Shown here one piece after another: positions 10,857-22,450 of a DNA stretch of 64,000 nt. This stretch comes from Chrysogorgia sp. JL179-B06 (taxonomy: Eukaryota > Cnidaria > Anthozoa > Scleralcyonacea > Chrysogorgiidae). Under the pieces are notes generated by a model. It was not told where the DNA came from, searched no databases, and was given only the letters and a program-made list of their open reading frames with translations. A program made the position numbers and the translations under genes. Every line of letters begins with the position of its first letter. The stretch's first letter is position 1. The DNA is taken from contig JAYKKM010000263.1 of assembly GCA_035772405.1 (NCBI GenBank), forward strand, positions 4,781,001 through 4,845,000, read 5' to 3'.

Positions 10857-12111
10857 TCACTGTACATTACTGTAAACTACTGGTTTGTAAGCAATGCAAA
10901 CCTCCCAATTGTCTGATGAGAGAACATGGTTAAATTCCTCTCGCAGCTTACGGAAGGATTGGTATGTTGATGGCAGCTCAAGTAATGCATTACAGGTACG
11001 TGCAATTGGTCTTCTGCCAAATCCGGACAGTTCAGTGAATGTTACCTGAATTCCTTCAAAAAGCATCAACTCTGAACCACTTATGAATCTGAGAAAGGTT
11101 GAGAGTTTCTGAGGGGTGTCTAGACCTCTGATGTACCGCTTGAGGAACTTCAAGCATTCCCTTTATGCATCAGATTGGGGATCTGATTGTATACAACTTG
11201 TAATCTTGTTGACAGATGGCGTTACCTCCTCATACCTCTCCGTTAGGGACTCTAATGTGGGAAAACTTTCTCTAAGAGCTAGCAGGATGTTTTTCCAGCT
11301 ATCTGTGACATACTGCGTTTTCTGTATGATTTCTTTATGTGCAATTTCTTCGATAACTGCTGGAGCATTTTCTTTAGTGATGCGTGTTCTGCAATAAAAA
11401 TTGCCTAATATCTCCAGCAGCTCGTTGTACTCTTCTTCACTTTCAAAATTTAATTCAGCAGATAGGCACTGGCCAACAATTCTTCTCTCATCGGCTGAAA
11501 TATACTTCATAAATGACTGGATTAAGATAGGACCTGTGATTGATGATTCCCCAAATAGCACATATGACAAAAATGTTTTTGACATTAGAACTGGTAGGTA
11601 CTGACAGGCAAGATAGCCTTTGACCAGTACCCTTGCAATAGCTTCCCACTCAGATCTGCTATAATCATGCCTTATGAAAGGCACACGCTCACTCTCTCCA
11701 ATGAACAGTGAATCATATACCTCTTGCCAAAAAAGGCTAAAAGCATCTGCACCTTTTTCTTCATTGCCTCTGCTATCAATAATTACTATTGTTAGATCGC
11801 AATTCACAATTGATGGATCTTTGAACGCATTCATTTTTTGAACGCATTTTTGATATTTACTCTGTGTACTTTTAGCAACCGGTTTTCAGGTTCGGATGGC
11901 TGAGTTGGGGTAGGCAATGCACCAGGCTCATGGTTGCCAATTTCAACTTCTAAAAGTTGCACTTCTGGATCACTGTCGTCACTAAACGCTGGGTTGATGT
12001 TATCTTGTGTCAACTCATCGTTAACAGGGCTAACAACTGAGTTTTGCTCTTGAGTGAAACTTTCAATGATGCCTTGGATGTTAGAGCTTTCGTGATACTC
12101 ATTGCTGTTGC
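10857..12111 (-). pseudogene. HECT E3 ubiquitin-ligase-like domain exon
   Basis: On the - strand this exon starts after an acceptor TACTTTTCAG (12112-12121). It runs through an acidic Pro-rich linker, the HECT N-lobe (FIRHDYSRSEWEAIARVLVK, about 11650-11690) and the C-lobe. The C-lobe motif GRRPIARTCNALLELPSTY includes the Thr-Cys at the position of the HECT catalytic cysteine. The family transfers ubiquitin through this Cys. Damage: a short duplication of AATGCGTTCAAA near 11835-11850 shifts the frame, and an in-frame TAA lies at 11163-11165. The protein resembles the G2E3-like HECT proteins often found inside animal DNA transposons. It converges with the + strand transposase. Confidence 0.75.
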
Positions 12112-12388
12112 TGAAAAGTAAAATGACTACATGATTTAGTTTATAACTACAAGTTACAAAAAAAAAATAATAATAATAATCATGGTAAATTCATATTCTG
12201 AAACAATCTATATTCTGTTTAAATTCCAATTCATTTGCCACTGATTTTCAACATTTTTGCATTTAACACCTCACCTTTAAGTGCCTATACTGCCTAATTT
12301 TTAAGGGAATTACATGTACCTTAAAGGTTTCATGATTCCTAAAGTTATAATATGTCCAATGATGCGATCAAATCACCACACTCTAGCT

Positions 12389-12693
12389 CAGTGATGGACC
12401 CAGCATGATCTGGTGGGGGGGAGGGGTGCTCTAGTGCTAGGTGACTGTCAGTCGGTGCTCAGTGGGTGTCGGTCATGAGCACCGCACGACCATCAATATA
12501 CATCAGTGTTCTGGTAAAACCGCCTCCATGTGGCACAACTGAGTAGCTAGTTGTAGGGACAAGGGGAACTTAGTCTCAATATAGATTCTATTATTCTAAA
12601 GACTTGTATTACTTAAATTAGCACCCCACACCCCCCTTTGGCAAGGCTAAGGGGTGCACACACCCCACCCACCCCCCGGTAAATTCATCACTG
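12389..12693. mobile_element. hAT MITE with 8-bp target duplication
   Basis: The termini CAGTGATGGA (12389) and TTCATCACTG (12693) are inverted. CTCTAGCT flanks both sides exactly (12381-12388 and 12694-12701). It is G-rich near the left end and C-rich near the right, with no open frame. It lies in the presumed HECT-gene intron. Confidence 0.9.
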
Positions 12694-12984
12694 CTCTAGC
12701 TTGGGCTAGAAATGATGATTTCCCAACAGTGGGGTTGGAAAATACAGTCAAAAGCCTCACATATATTCAAGCACCCCCCGGTTTAAATAACCATGGTTGG
12801 CATTATTAATCTATTTCCTCTGCTAAGTTCTCCAAAGGATAATTAATATTAAGGCCTCTATGTGTGTGTGAGGGGTTTTTTTAAAGTTCAAAATTTCTAA
12901 GAACAAATTTTCCGTTGTTTGATTGTGTTGCTAAAAATACATCCAATGGAGTTTTGAAGGCAGAAAATATATAGGGGTTGGATT

Positions 12985-13122
12985 AATAGGCCTTATGCAG
13001 GTTTACATCATGCTATTGTTTTCACCACCAAGCCTCGCTTCCATGTTACTTGTTCTCTAGATATTAAAACAAGGCTTGGTGGTGATAACAATAGCGTGAC
13101 GTAAACCCGCATAAGGCCTATT
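12985..13122. repeat. Foldback MITE
   Basis: AATAGGCCTTATGC at the left is mirrored by ATAAGGCCTATT at the right. The pairing extends inward for about 50 bp (CTATTGTTTTCACCACCAAG against CTTGGTGGTGATAACAATAG). The whole unit is 138 bp and could form a long hairpin. No flanking duplication could be fixed. Confidence 0.8.
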
Positions 13123-13608
13123 GCAAGGGGGTTATTTTTCTAATGGAGAGTTTTTTTAAGGGGGGTTAATTAAAGAGGGAGAGCATAAAAGATGGAGGAG
13201 GGCTTAATAATAGAGGAAAAACAGTATTTACTTGGGCTACCTGTGGTAAGCACAAGTCTTAAATCGGGCTTCATTTCTGTGTTCGTCATTTTCTACGTCG
13301 AGAGAATGTAATTATTGCGTGGGCGTATAATATAAATAGCGAATTAAAGCAATTTCGGCCAGTTTTATTGTCAATGAATCGCAGTCTGAAAAGCATTTAC
13401 GAGACCTGTAAACCTGCAAATTAATGCAAAGATTCTCTCCAGGATAACTGGATGAGAGAAACACAGATGAGAGATTAAAGAAAGAACTCGCAGAACCGTG
13501 GATGAAACGTCAACATAATAAACAGATCTAAGATTCGTTTTAATGGCAATGAATCGCAGTTGGAAAAGTTTACCGAGACCTGTAAACCATTGCAAAGATT
13601 CTCTCCAA

Positions 13609-14054
13609 GATGAAAGAAACACAGATGAGAGATCAATCATGAAGACAGAATGGCAGCCGAAGGACAGGGAAATATTATTATGCTGTGTTGACATTTATCC
13701 CGCGAAACTCCGTAATATTAAATCATTATGAAACGTTGTGTTTTTGTGCGATTTAAATCAATTCTATATCGAAATGATCACTTGAATCTGGCGAATCGAA
13801 CGCTGTAGGTTTCGTCTACTTAAGATGTGAAGATGAAAGAAACACAGATGAGAGATCAATCATGAAGACAGAATGGACAGCCGAAGGACAAGGAAATATT
13901 ATTATAATATGCTGTGTTGACATTTACTTGCGAAACTCTGTAATATTTATCATTATGAAACGTTGTGTTTTTGTCCGATTTAAATCAATTCTATATCGAA
14001 ATGATCACTTGAATCTGGCGAATCGAACGCTGTAGGTTTCGTCTACGTAAAATG
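13609..14054. repeat. Direct tandem duplication, period 223 bp
   Basis: GATGAAAGAAACACAGATGA begins at 13609 and again at 13832. The following 220 bp match closely (TATGAAACGTTGTGTTTTTG, AATCGAACGCTGTAGG). The unit belongs to a longer dispersed repeat whose other copy lies at about 54895-55430. Confidence 0.85.
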
Positions 14055-14248
14055 TGAAGATCAGATGTTATATGAGAAAATGCGTATTAGCGATTATTGA
14101 AGCGAGACTCGTCTCTAAAATCAAAGGACATGGCTTCCAGATCTATTCGTCGTTTACCCGATTTAATGCTTTTATGTCCATTAAACCGATGTAATTTCGT
14201 AACAGATATGTTTCGTATACCTTGCCGTTGTTTTTTATATAAATTTTG

Positions 14249-14876
14249 CATATGGACTTATAGTACGTATTCCATATAAGGTCATAACGGACGGGACTGG
14301 GAAGAGCAAATACGTTGCCCTAACGAGCAAATACATTGCCCTCGTACCAGCCCACTGGATGCGGATACGTAACACGTTACGATATGTTCGATTATCCGCT
14401 CTTTCTAAGAAAATTACGTTCGCTCGCTGGATAAGCTGTACGCATATTGTAAACAGATAATTTACCTTTGTTTTAATATATATTGTAGCTTTGGGAGTTG
14501 ATTATTTCTCAAGAAAACGTTCGTCGAAGACAGCCGAAAGTTCGTTTACAAGATGGTATCCGTAATACGAAAATTATATTTTTGGGCATGTTCGATTACC
14601 CGCTTTCAAAGAGAACTAAGTTAGCTACCAGGATAAGCTGTATCTATGTTGTAAATAGATCATTTAACTTTAAAAGAATATATTCTATAGCTTTGTGGGA
14701 GGGTTAGGACCTTTGTTGTTTTGGGGTCGGTTACAATCTAATTAACTTGGAGGCTGGTACGAGGGCAATGTATTTGCTCGTTAGGGCAACGTATATGCTC
14801 GTTAGGGCAACGTATTTGCTCTTCCCAGTCCCGTCCGTTATGACCTTATATGGAATACGTACTATAAGTACCTATC
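14249..14876. mobile_element. MITE with long inverted ends
   Basis: The ends ACTTATAGTACGTATTCC and its complement pair for about 90 bp. They include GACGGGACTGGGAAGAGC and repeated CGAGCAAATACATTGCCCT. AAATTTTG occurs on both sides (14241-14248 and 14877-14884), a plausible 8-bp duplication. The related copy near 55330 lacks the whole insert, which supports a recent insertion. Confidence 0.8.
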
Positions 14877-15250
14877 AAATTTTGACACACGAAGACCTTC
14901 AATCGAACAGATATTAGAAAAAATAGCATTGCCGTGTTTAATGTTTACATTAAATTTCGTCTGCGTGTCAGGCGTTCTGCATTGGGGAAGCTAGCCTGCG
15001 TGTAGTGTAGACGCCTGATTTTTCTTCGCCCGCATATCTAGCCAACGAGTGCTGCACAATGCCTTCAGTGCCTGATTACAGAAATCAATGCATTAAAAAT
15101 TATCCTTTGTTCTATAAGACAAGTGAGCGGGTTTTCTAATTCCAACTGTCTAACATGCCATCAATGCATACCCGCCATCCCTAAAAGTAGCCCAAGTTAA
15201 TGCCTAGCGGGCGTCTCGTTAAATATAAAATATCTGTATCATATCTGTAC

Positions 15251-16061
15251 CTTGGCATTTTGGGAGTTTTGTCTTCTCTTTTGTCTGGGCACAAATATAT
15301 GTGTTGTCTAAGTTGGTTCATTGGAAAGATGTTGAAGCAGTTATTGCACATTTCTTCAACAATGGCACCTTGAACGTTTTGGTCTTTGCTTGCCTCTGGA
15401 TTCAAGTCCAAATCGCTTTGAATTGGACGAATATATACCCGTCCTTGTCCGACAAACCGTTTAAGGAAGTCAATCGTGTAACCATTCTGCCCTTCGCATA
15501 TCACGTTCAGATCGCGTGAAGATGGTTTGGCATACATGAATTCGTACCCGCCACTATCATTCAGCTTTGGAAATGTTTCCTTCAGGTTGACTCTTACATC
15601 ATTAGCATTTGTTTCTGCAGGCAGGGTAACTTTTTTTTCGCCGAGTCCAGCGACAAGGAGCTCTTGCTTTTCTTCATTAGTTGGAACGTATGATTGTGCT
15701 TTGGATGCCAGGCAAAAAATTTTACTGTCACATCTTTCAATGTTTTCCTTTTCTTTGCCTTTGTTGGATTGTTCGAGGCAGGTCCACGTCCACGTCCGTT
15801 TGAATTCAATGGACCAGAACCAGACGTCAACGCTCTTGACTGAGAATTATTATTGTACGAGGCAAACAATCGCCGAAGTTCATCTCGTGCTCGGACCGGC
15901 CTACTAGACGAGTCTTGTTGTCCGGCTTGTGCTGTCGGCATTACCGTCGATGTCTCACTCGATGCTTTTTGAACTAGGGCAGAGTTGATCAAACTTGTTG
16001 CCGCTTGGGACAACAAATGCGCAGCTTCGGTCAGATCTGCAGTTGGTTGTGGTTTGGCCAT
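15251..16061 (-). pseudogene. First exon of the HECT-type gene
   Basis: Reading starts at ATG 16061 (MAKPQPTADL), 60 bp inside the right TIR. It runs through a Ser/Gly/Arg-rich region, then in a shifted frame AGLGEKKVTLPAETN, FPKLNDSGGYEF, GYTIDFLKRFVGQGRVYIRP and a Cys/His finger CNNCFNIFPMNQLRQHIYLC. This order is the usual N-terminus of the transposon-borne HECT proteins. The frame change lies at the A6 run 15714-15719 (T6 on the coding strand). A strong donor AAG/GTACAG ends the exon at 15251. The next recognised exon begins at 12111, which implies a 3.1-kb intron. Confidence 0.65.
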
Positions 16062-16120
16062 TTTGGATTTTTGACCAAGGATAATAATACTCGAGACCGT
16101 GCTAGCTTCCAGAACTCTTA

Positions 16121-16287
16121 GCTGAATAATAAAAAATTAACTACCTAATAATATTTTGGCTGGCTAATGCTATAAAGTATGCTGAATAATAAAAAATAGG
16201 CTGGCTAATGCTATAAAGTATGCTGAATAATAAAAAATACTATGGCTAATATCGAGTTTATATAATTTTGGCGGATATGGCACCCCA
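16121..16287 (-). repeat. Right terminal inverted repeat
   Basis: This is the inverted match of the left end, with units reading GGCTGGCTAATGCTATAAAG and GTATGCTGAATAATAAAAAA on the + strand. It stops at CCCCA (16287), directly followed by the truncated BEL/Pao LTR. Confidence 0.75.
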
Positions 16288-16290
16288 TAT

Positions 16291-16516
16291 AGTTCTACAA
16301 TACGTTTACGTTCACTTTATGTTTATAACGTCATGTTATATAGGCTTTGCGTTTGTACATTTATGTAGTTTTACGTCAAGTAAATGGGAATCGAAGTCAA
16401 CAATTGTCTGCGTTTGGTTTGCCTTATATTTCCAAGCTCTTGTCAGTATTGAACGAATCTCGGCATATTGCGTGTGTTGCTATACGAATCACAAAGGACC
16501 GTAGCTGGGAGTCACA
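16291..16516 (+). repeat. Truncated 5' LTR
   Basis: This segment is near-identical to the 3' LTR from TTCTACAATACGTTTACG to the end GTAGCTGGGAGT(C/T)ACA. Its left boundary coincides with the right end of the neighbouring TIR element, within about 4 bp. Confidence 0.85.
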
Positions 16517-16658
16517 GTAAAACGAACTCTATAGCATAGGGATCAAGACAGGTTGCCTTTCACGCTTAAAAGGTCAGAAACAATTACTTTATTACCTACA
16601 GAATTGGGGATTTTGAACGCAATTTAGTTCAGCCGAACGTTGTTGATTTGGCGCCATT

Positions 16659-18689
16659 TTGAATTCCACGCCTGGAATTGACAGCAGCCTTGGTGTCAGT
16701 GAAGGCAGCACTATGCTACACAAGGAGTACGACAAGATTGTCGACGTGTTGTGGACAGATAGCAAGGTAGTACTCGGCTACATCAACAACGAGGCACGTC
16801 GATTCCACATATTCGTCGCCAATAGAGTGCAACAGATTCGAGATAATACCTCCACCAGCCAATGGAGATACGTCGAGAGCAAAGAAAACCCTGCAGACGA
16901 AGCATCACGAGCTGTGAGTGCTCACAAACTGATCCACAACCATCGATGGCTTACAGGCCCTGCGTTCCTTTGGGAGTCTGAAATCAACCAAGCGAATGTC
17001 GAAGATCAGCCACTCTCCACAGAGGATCCCGAAGTCAAAAAAGTGAAATCTCTTGTCACCCAAATATCCGATGCGAAATTACCAAGTATTCTGAAACGTC
17101 TTGAATACTTCTCTGAATGGCATCGTGCGAAAAGAGCCATTGCAACCTGCTTAAGATTTCAGAATCTACTGAAGAACCGGTGCTCAAGATCTCAGAACCA
17201 AGAGGAAACAAATGTACTGTCGTACCAGCAGAGCAGTCCAACGAAGCATTGCGTCAATCCGAGACTAGAATTCTAAAGATGGTCCAAGAAGAAGCATTCC
17301 CAGAAGAGTTAAGCATTTTACGCTCATTCCAAAACCCTCCTACGAACAGACTTCGTGTTAGGAAACTCAAGGATTCAATGAAGAAAACAAGTTGCCTATA
17401 CCGACTGAACCCGTTCCTTGACAGTGAAGGCATCCTCCGAGTCGGTGGCCGCATCAAACGCGCCAGTATTCCTTATCACGTCAAACATCCAGTTATTATA
17501 CCAAGAAAGGGACACGTATCATCGCTGGTTATACGACATTATCACCAACGAATAAGCCATCAAGGACGTGGGATGACCCTGAACGAAATCCGATCGAACG
17601 GCTTCTGGATTATTGGTGGCAGTTCTGCAGTCGCTCGTCACATTGCCGACTGTGTCCTTTGCCAAAAGCTTTGTGGCACTGTCCAAGAACAAAAAATGGC
17701 CGATCTCCCTAACGACAGGATGGAACCGGCGCCCCCTTTAACGTTCTGCGGCGTGGATTATTTTGGTCCCTGGCGTATCAAAGAAGGACGGAAAGAACTT
17801 AAACGATACGGAGTTCTATTCACGTGTCTAGCCTCCCGTGCAATCCACTTGGGGAAACAGCGAAATCACTGGAAACGGATTCCTTTATCAATGCACTTCG
17901 TCGTTTTCTCGCCAGGCGTGGTCCTGTTAGACAACTGAGATCAGACCAAGGAACAAACCTTGTCGGCGCCCAACGAGAACTGAAGGAAGCCTTGACTGAG
18001 ATGAACAATGGCAAAGTACAAGAATTCCTGTTGGAGAAAGAGTGCGACTGGTTCGAATTTAAGATGAACACCCCTACGGCGAGCCACGCAGGTGGGGTGT
18101 GGGAACAGCAGATAAGAACGGTGCGAAATGTCCTTAATGCTCTGCTAGACCAATCTGGAATGCAATTAGACGAAGAGTCAAGCTTCTAGTGAATAGCAGA
18201 CCACTTACTGTCGATCATCTCAACTCACCTGATGCAATGGAACCACTTACCCCTAACCACCTACTTACCATGAAGTCACGATTCCTGTTGGCACCACCAG
18301 GAGAGTTCCAACGAGCAGATGTCTACCTTGTAAAGAGATGGCGACGAGTTCAGTATCTCGTAAACCAGTTCTGGTTACGCTGGAGAAAGGAATTTCTTTG
18401 CTCGTTACAAGAAAGGCAGAAATGGGTGAACCCTCGTAGAAATATGCGTGCAGGCGACATCATGCTGATGAAAGAGGATATCACCCCTCGTAACCGTTGG
18501 CGAAAAGCTCGCGTTGAACAGGCGTACACTGATGAAGATGGGTTCGTGAGAAGAGTTAAGCTGATCTTAAGCGATCCCTTACTCAACAAAAGAGGACAGA
18601 GAGTTCGAGCTACAACCGTCTTGGAGCGACCGACCCAAAAACTGGTGTTGCTCCTGAGAGCCGAAAACGCTAGTATTCCAGATCAGTAA
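16659..18689 (+). pseudogene. BEL/Pao polyprotein remnant (RNase H, integrase, C-terminal domain)
   Basis: RNase H features (TDSKVVLGYINN and SKENPADEASR) lie at 16750-16920. The integrase zinc-binding H2C2 motif lies near 17540-17675 (HYHQRISHQG, CVLCQKL). The catalytic core has Asp in FCGVDYFGPW (about 17755), Asp in LRSDQGTNLVGA (about 17943) and Glu in GVWEQQIRT (about 18104). The BEL-type tail NSRPLTVDHLNSPDAMEPLT follows from 18189. Frame changes occur near 16700, 17160, 17850 and 18185, so no functional polyprotein is encoded. No envelope-like frame is seen downstream. Confidence 0.8.
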
Positions 18690-18770
18690 ATCCCCGCCAA
18701 GGAGCCAACGAATTTAACCTTAAACTGTTGATTAACAAATTGTTTTAGTTTGAGCAATTTAAGGGAGCCA

Positions 18771-19234
18771 TGTAGCTGTGAGCACGATCATACGGTTACT
18801 AAGTCCCAGTCTCTTCAATGCGAACACGACCAAAGGGCGGGAAAGGAAAGTTTAGATGCGAACACGACCAAAAGTATAATATGCGAACTGCGAACAAGTT
18901 TGGTTTGTTTTGTATAACCTTGTGTGTGTATATATGTTAGTACGGTAGCGACACTAAGAAGGGAAATTCGGTAAGAGAATCATATTTATATTTGTATTTC
19001 CTCTGTGTATTTCTACAATACGTTTACGTTCACTTTATGTTTATAACGTCATGTTATATAGGCTTTGCGTTTGTACATTTATGTAGTTTCACGTCAAGTA
19101 AATGGGAATTGAAGTCAACAATTGTCTGCGTTTGGTTTGCCTTATATTTCCAAGCTCTTGTCAGTATTGAACGAATCTCGGCATATTGTGCGTGTTGCTA
19201 TACGAATCACAAACGAACGTAGCTGGGAGTTACA
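18771..19234 (+). repeat. 3' LTR of BEL/Pao element
   Basis: It begins TGTAGCTGTGAGC directly after a purine-rich AAGGGAGCCA tract and ends GGGAGTTACA. Internal short repeats GCGAACACGACCAAA occur twice near 18820-18870. Confidence 0.8.
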
Positions 19235-22200
19235 ACTTTATATATTATACCTGTTAGTTTTTTCTCTTTGTTGACATTGTCCTTGGTTCACTGCCAAAGC
19301 CATTTGTTACTCACTCACTTTCTTGTTGTATAACTGTGGGTATTTTAACCACTCTGAAATTAAAATTCGTGTCTCCTTGTCAGTAAATGCCAGGCTCTTT
19401 TTTTCCTCGAATTGTTTTCAACTATAACCAGTTCAGTGTTTAGTAAAACAGTTTCGTCTGCTATACACTCGTAGTTTACGGTCGACATTTAAAAATTTTT
19501 TTAAAAGATACGCGATACAGATTTTTCTCCCGATTTTCTGTGTCGGGAGTTGCTGACATCAAAGCTAACGCCATCAATCGGATGCCCATATTTGGAAAAT
19601 CGGCCCAAGAAATCGCAGTGTGTAAACCTACCCTGCCATGTGTCAGAGTAAACATTTTGTAAGACCATTGAACTGAATCCAGTGTTGACTTTAAAAGAAT
19701 GGCTAAGAGCAAACGATTACAGTTAAAACGAATTTTAGAATGAACGAATGTCGCCAAGTGCGTTAGTGCGAATTCAATGCAAATGAGCTCAAATAATAAA
19801 TTTGCGGCAGAAATGCGACGTTTGAAACAGGCCTTTGTTAACCAAAATTAAATTATTTTGTTGCAACTTTACTGGTATTAATATTGATGAAATCTCTTCG
19901 GAAAAATTTAAAAGTTGTTTATGTGTGCAAAAAGGTTTTTTTTGAAGCTTTACAGTCAACTCGGCCCACTTACCAACTCGACTGCCAGACCGGTTTGAAT
20001 TGACTTTGGGTAAAAATTGCCTTCTAGTGTAGTGCTATTTCATGCACGGGAAGTCATCTACATGTGGATTGCGGATGAAGCCTTTGCTCACGTTTCGTCC
20101 ACACGTTGACGAAATCGTTTTCCGCGTTACTGCTAACTTTTAAGAGATCAAAACTATCTCAAGAACAAGTAGTAACGACAAATGCCATTCTTTGAAATGT
20201 TTGGTGTTTTGACACTAATCGGTTCACTGAACCATCACCACGCTTATTGATTACAGCCCATTTTAATAGTAGCCCGAGTTATTTATATAACCTGGATAAA
20301 TCACTAGCAAAGTGTCTATAATATCCTACAATTCTCACTCTCTAATAATATTCACTTCCATTGACATTGTTTAGCTACAACTGCAGTTGTTTACTTCGCA
20401 GATGAGGAAAATATAGTTCAACATCGTTGCTACATATAAAAGAGAAAAACGCAAAAAGCATTTCCCACCATAACATTTTCGTGGAAAATCCATGCAGGAA
20501 CAAATCCAAATTTTTAGCCGAGAAAAATATTAATAAATGAAACACAGGATAACTTCAAGCATAATTTATTAACATACTATCTATTTTTTACACTTTTTAG
20601 TAGGAAGTTTTTAATTTGAGTTTTTAATAGGACATCGTATTTAATGTACAACCGTTCATACATAACGAGTTTCTGATTATAAATACGTTTGTGAGTGATT
20701 TTTTTGATTTACAGATTTGAATTTGTGCAGTAGGAAACACAATCGTAAAACCGCAAGGTCATTAAACATCAAAACTGGACAAGGGCCACTGTATATAAGA
20801 GCAACAAAAAACATGAATATCTTGGTGGGTATATAAGGAATGCATTCGTTTTAATGCTACGTTTTAATACTACGTTTTAACAGTCAACAGAGATATCACA
20901 TATTAATTACAGGTTTTCTTGCAGTTCTCAGGGGTACAACCAGAAATATTTTTGGAAGGGATGCAATTTCCCAAATATCCTATCCCATCTAATGCTTATA
21001 GAGGCATAATACTAGTTTTAATCTTAGATTAGTGAAGTGCGTTCGGTGTAGACGTTGACCAAAATGTTAATATTCCATGAGTAGAAATAAATTTCAAATC
21101 AGTCGTTCAAGATTTCGAAATTTGGTAAAGTTGATCACTAACCGAACAATGATTCACATACACGAGTTCATTTTACTTAATTAACGTATTTGTGGATGTC
21201 TGCGCGCGTATAATAAAGCATGGGCAACTTTTTCGGCCATGCGCCAGCGATTCGCAAGCGGTTTCTAACATAAACAACTCTCAAAATGGCCACACATTTT
21301 ACTATGAAATATATAGAGAAACATAACATTTTCGCAAATATAAACGAAAATAATACATATTCTCAATTTGCCGGACCGGAAGGTTATTCTAACACGTCAC
21401 GTCAACACATTCTCATAGATATTCTGGCCTAATGTTTGAAAAATAGCTTGCGTTTCAATATTGGCTTTTAAGCGACCTAGACTTAAAGCAATTCCTTGTA
21501 AAAATGGCTAAATTACGCAAAAGTAGAAACATTAGTCCATCATAACTCCATACCGATGAAGATTTGTTAATTTGCCGGACTGAATCACCGTAGTATATAC
21601 TATTATAGTTCATGCCTGAAATTTATAAGCTCCAACGCTAGTACAAAAATAGTTTGCGTTTCTTCGTTTGAAAATAACTAAAAGTTTAGAAATAGAGACG
21701 AAATACCAATGCAGTGCCCTATCCTTCATAGTGATTTCCGGTTCATGAAAATACGCTTGCTCCATCTTCATTTTCGCCCAGAAAATCCGTCGAAGGTACA
21801 CATATTTGGTACCGATTTGATCGCTAGAATGTGCTCTATATTATGGACACGTGATATTAAAGGTAGCTGCTAAGCTGTCCGCTTGATCAACAGTTGAACC
21901 TATGAGTATATTACTTCCGGTAAAATTATGGCGCAAATAATTTTACTGAGTAATATTGGTTGATGACCAATGGTTGGTTTATACTACATGCTCATCTTTA
22001 TCATCATAGAATTACTGTATTCTTCATGTTGTTATACTTGAGGATTCTCGAGGCATAGTTTTTGATGTTATAGTCATCTTCCAGTTGTAGGATTTGCCGA
22101 TTGGCGCCGATTTCGATAACATAGATTAAATTTTAGTGTGCATCAATAATAAGTTTATCGATGAAGGAGTGAAGATGGAAAGGGGGATAATGCTCTAGGA

Positions 22201-22450
22201 TATGTTTTTCGCTAACTAACTCCTTGCACTTCTGGCCAGACGCCATGCTCGATTTGCAGTTTGATAGCGAAAACCGCTGATGTATCGCTGGCGCGCCATG
22301 AACGGAATAGTTGGCCATGACAAATCTTCAATACTCCATAAGTTAACGCAACAATAAATTTTAATAACCCATGTAAATATCAATCAATATGTGTACGATA
22401 TAAACAACCCAAACTTAACAAATCTTTACCCGAATTAAAGTGTTTTACTA
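19235..22450. other. Unassigned intergenic DNA
   Basis: About 3.2 kb of AT-rich sequence follows the LTR. I find no open frame with recognisable motifs, no TIR pair and no tandem array. Frames of 60-93 codons here are isolated and lack splice context. Confidence 0.5.

Larger units (their letters stand above)
13541..15010 (+). repeat. Dispersed repeat copy A, split by a MITE
   Basis: Phrases shared with 54895-55430 include GGCAATGAATCGCAGTTG, TCTATATCGAAATGATCACT, TTTCGTATACCTTGCCGTTG and ACACACGAAGACCTTCAATC. Copy A carries the internal 223-bp duplication and the MITE at 14249-14876; the other copy has neither. It has no coding potential and may be part of an undefined non-autonomous element. 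Confidence 0.7.
4948..16287. mobile_element. 11.3-kb TIR DNA transposon with integrase-like transposase and HECT gene
   Basis: The left end TGGGGTGCCATATCCGCC (4948) is matched exactly inverted at the right end (16270-16287), and similarity continues inward for well over 100 bp. TA flanks both ends (4946-4947 and 16288-16289). It could be a TA duplication or part of a slightly longer ATATGGGG terminus. Inside, a DDE integrase-like transposase runs rightward and a two-exon HECT-domain gene runs leftward, so the two converge. Later insertions are a hAT (5805-9270) and MITEs at 10319, 12389, 12985 and 14249. The transposase resembles the IS3-like eukaryotic group (IS3EU in repeat nomenclature); that assignment is from memory. 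Confidence 0.8.
16291..19234 (+). mobile_element. BEL/Pao LTR retrotransposon, internally deleted, 5' LTR truncated
   Basis: The 3' LTR spans 18771-19234 (TG...CA). Only its last 225 bp recur upstream at 16291-16516, as the truncated 5' LTR. About 145 bp after the 5' LTR the coding region starts inside RNase H. The gag, protease and most of the reverse transcriptase are therefore missing. RNase H, zinc-binding, integrase and BEL-type C-terminal segments follow in several frames. The missing half of the 5' LTR is not found on the far side of the adjacent 11-kb element. Confidence 0.85.

Noticed and set aside
19476..19757. 93-codon - strand frame
   Set aside because: No domain, splice signal or repeat context supports it, and the length is within chance for the region.
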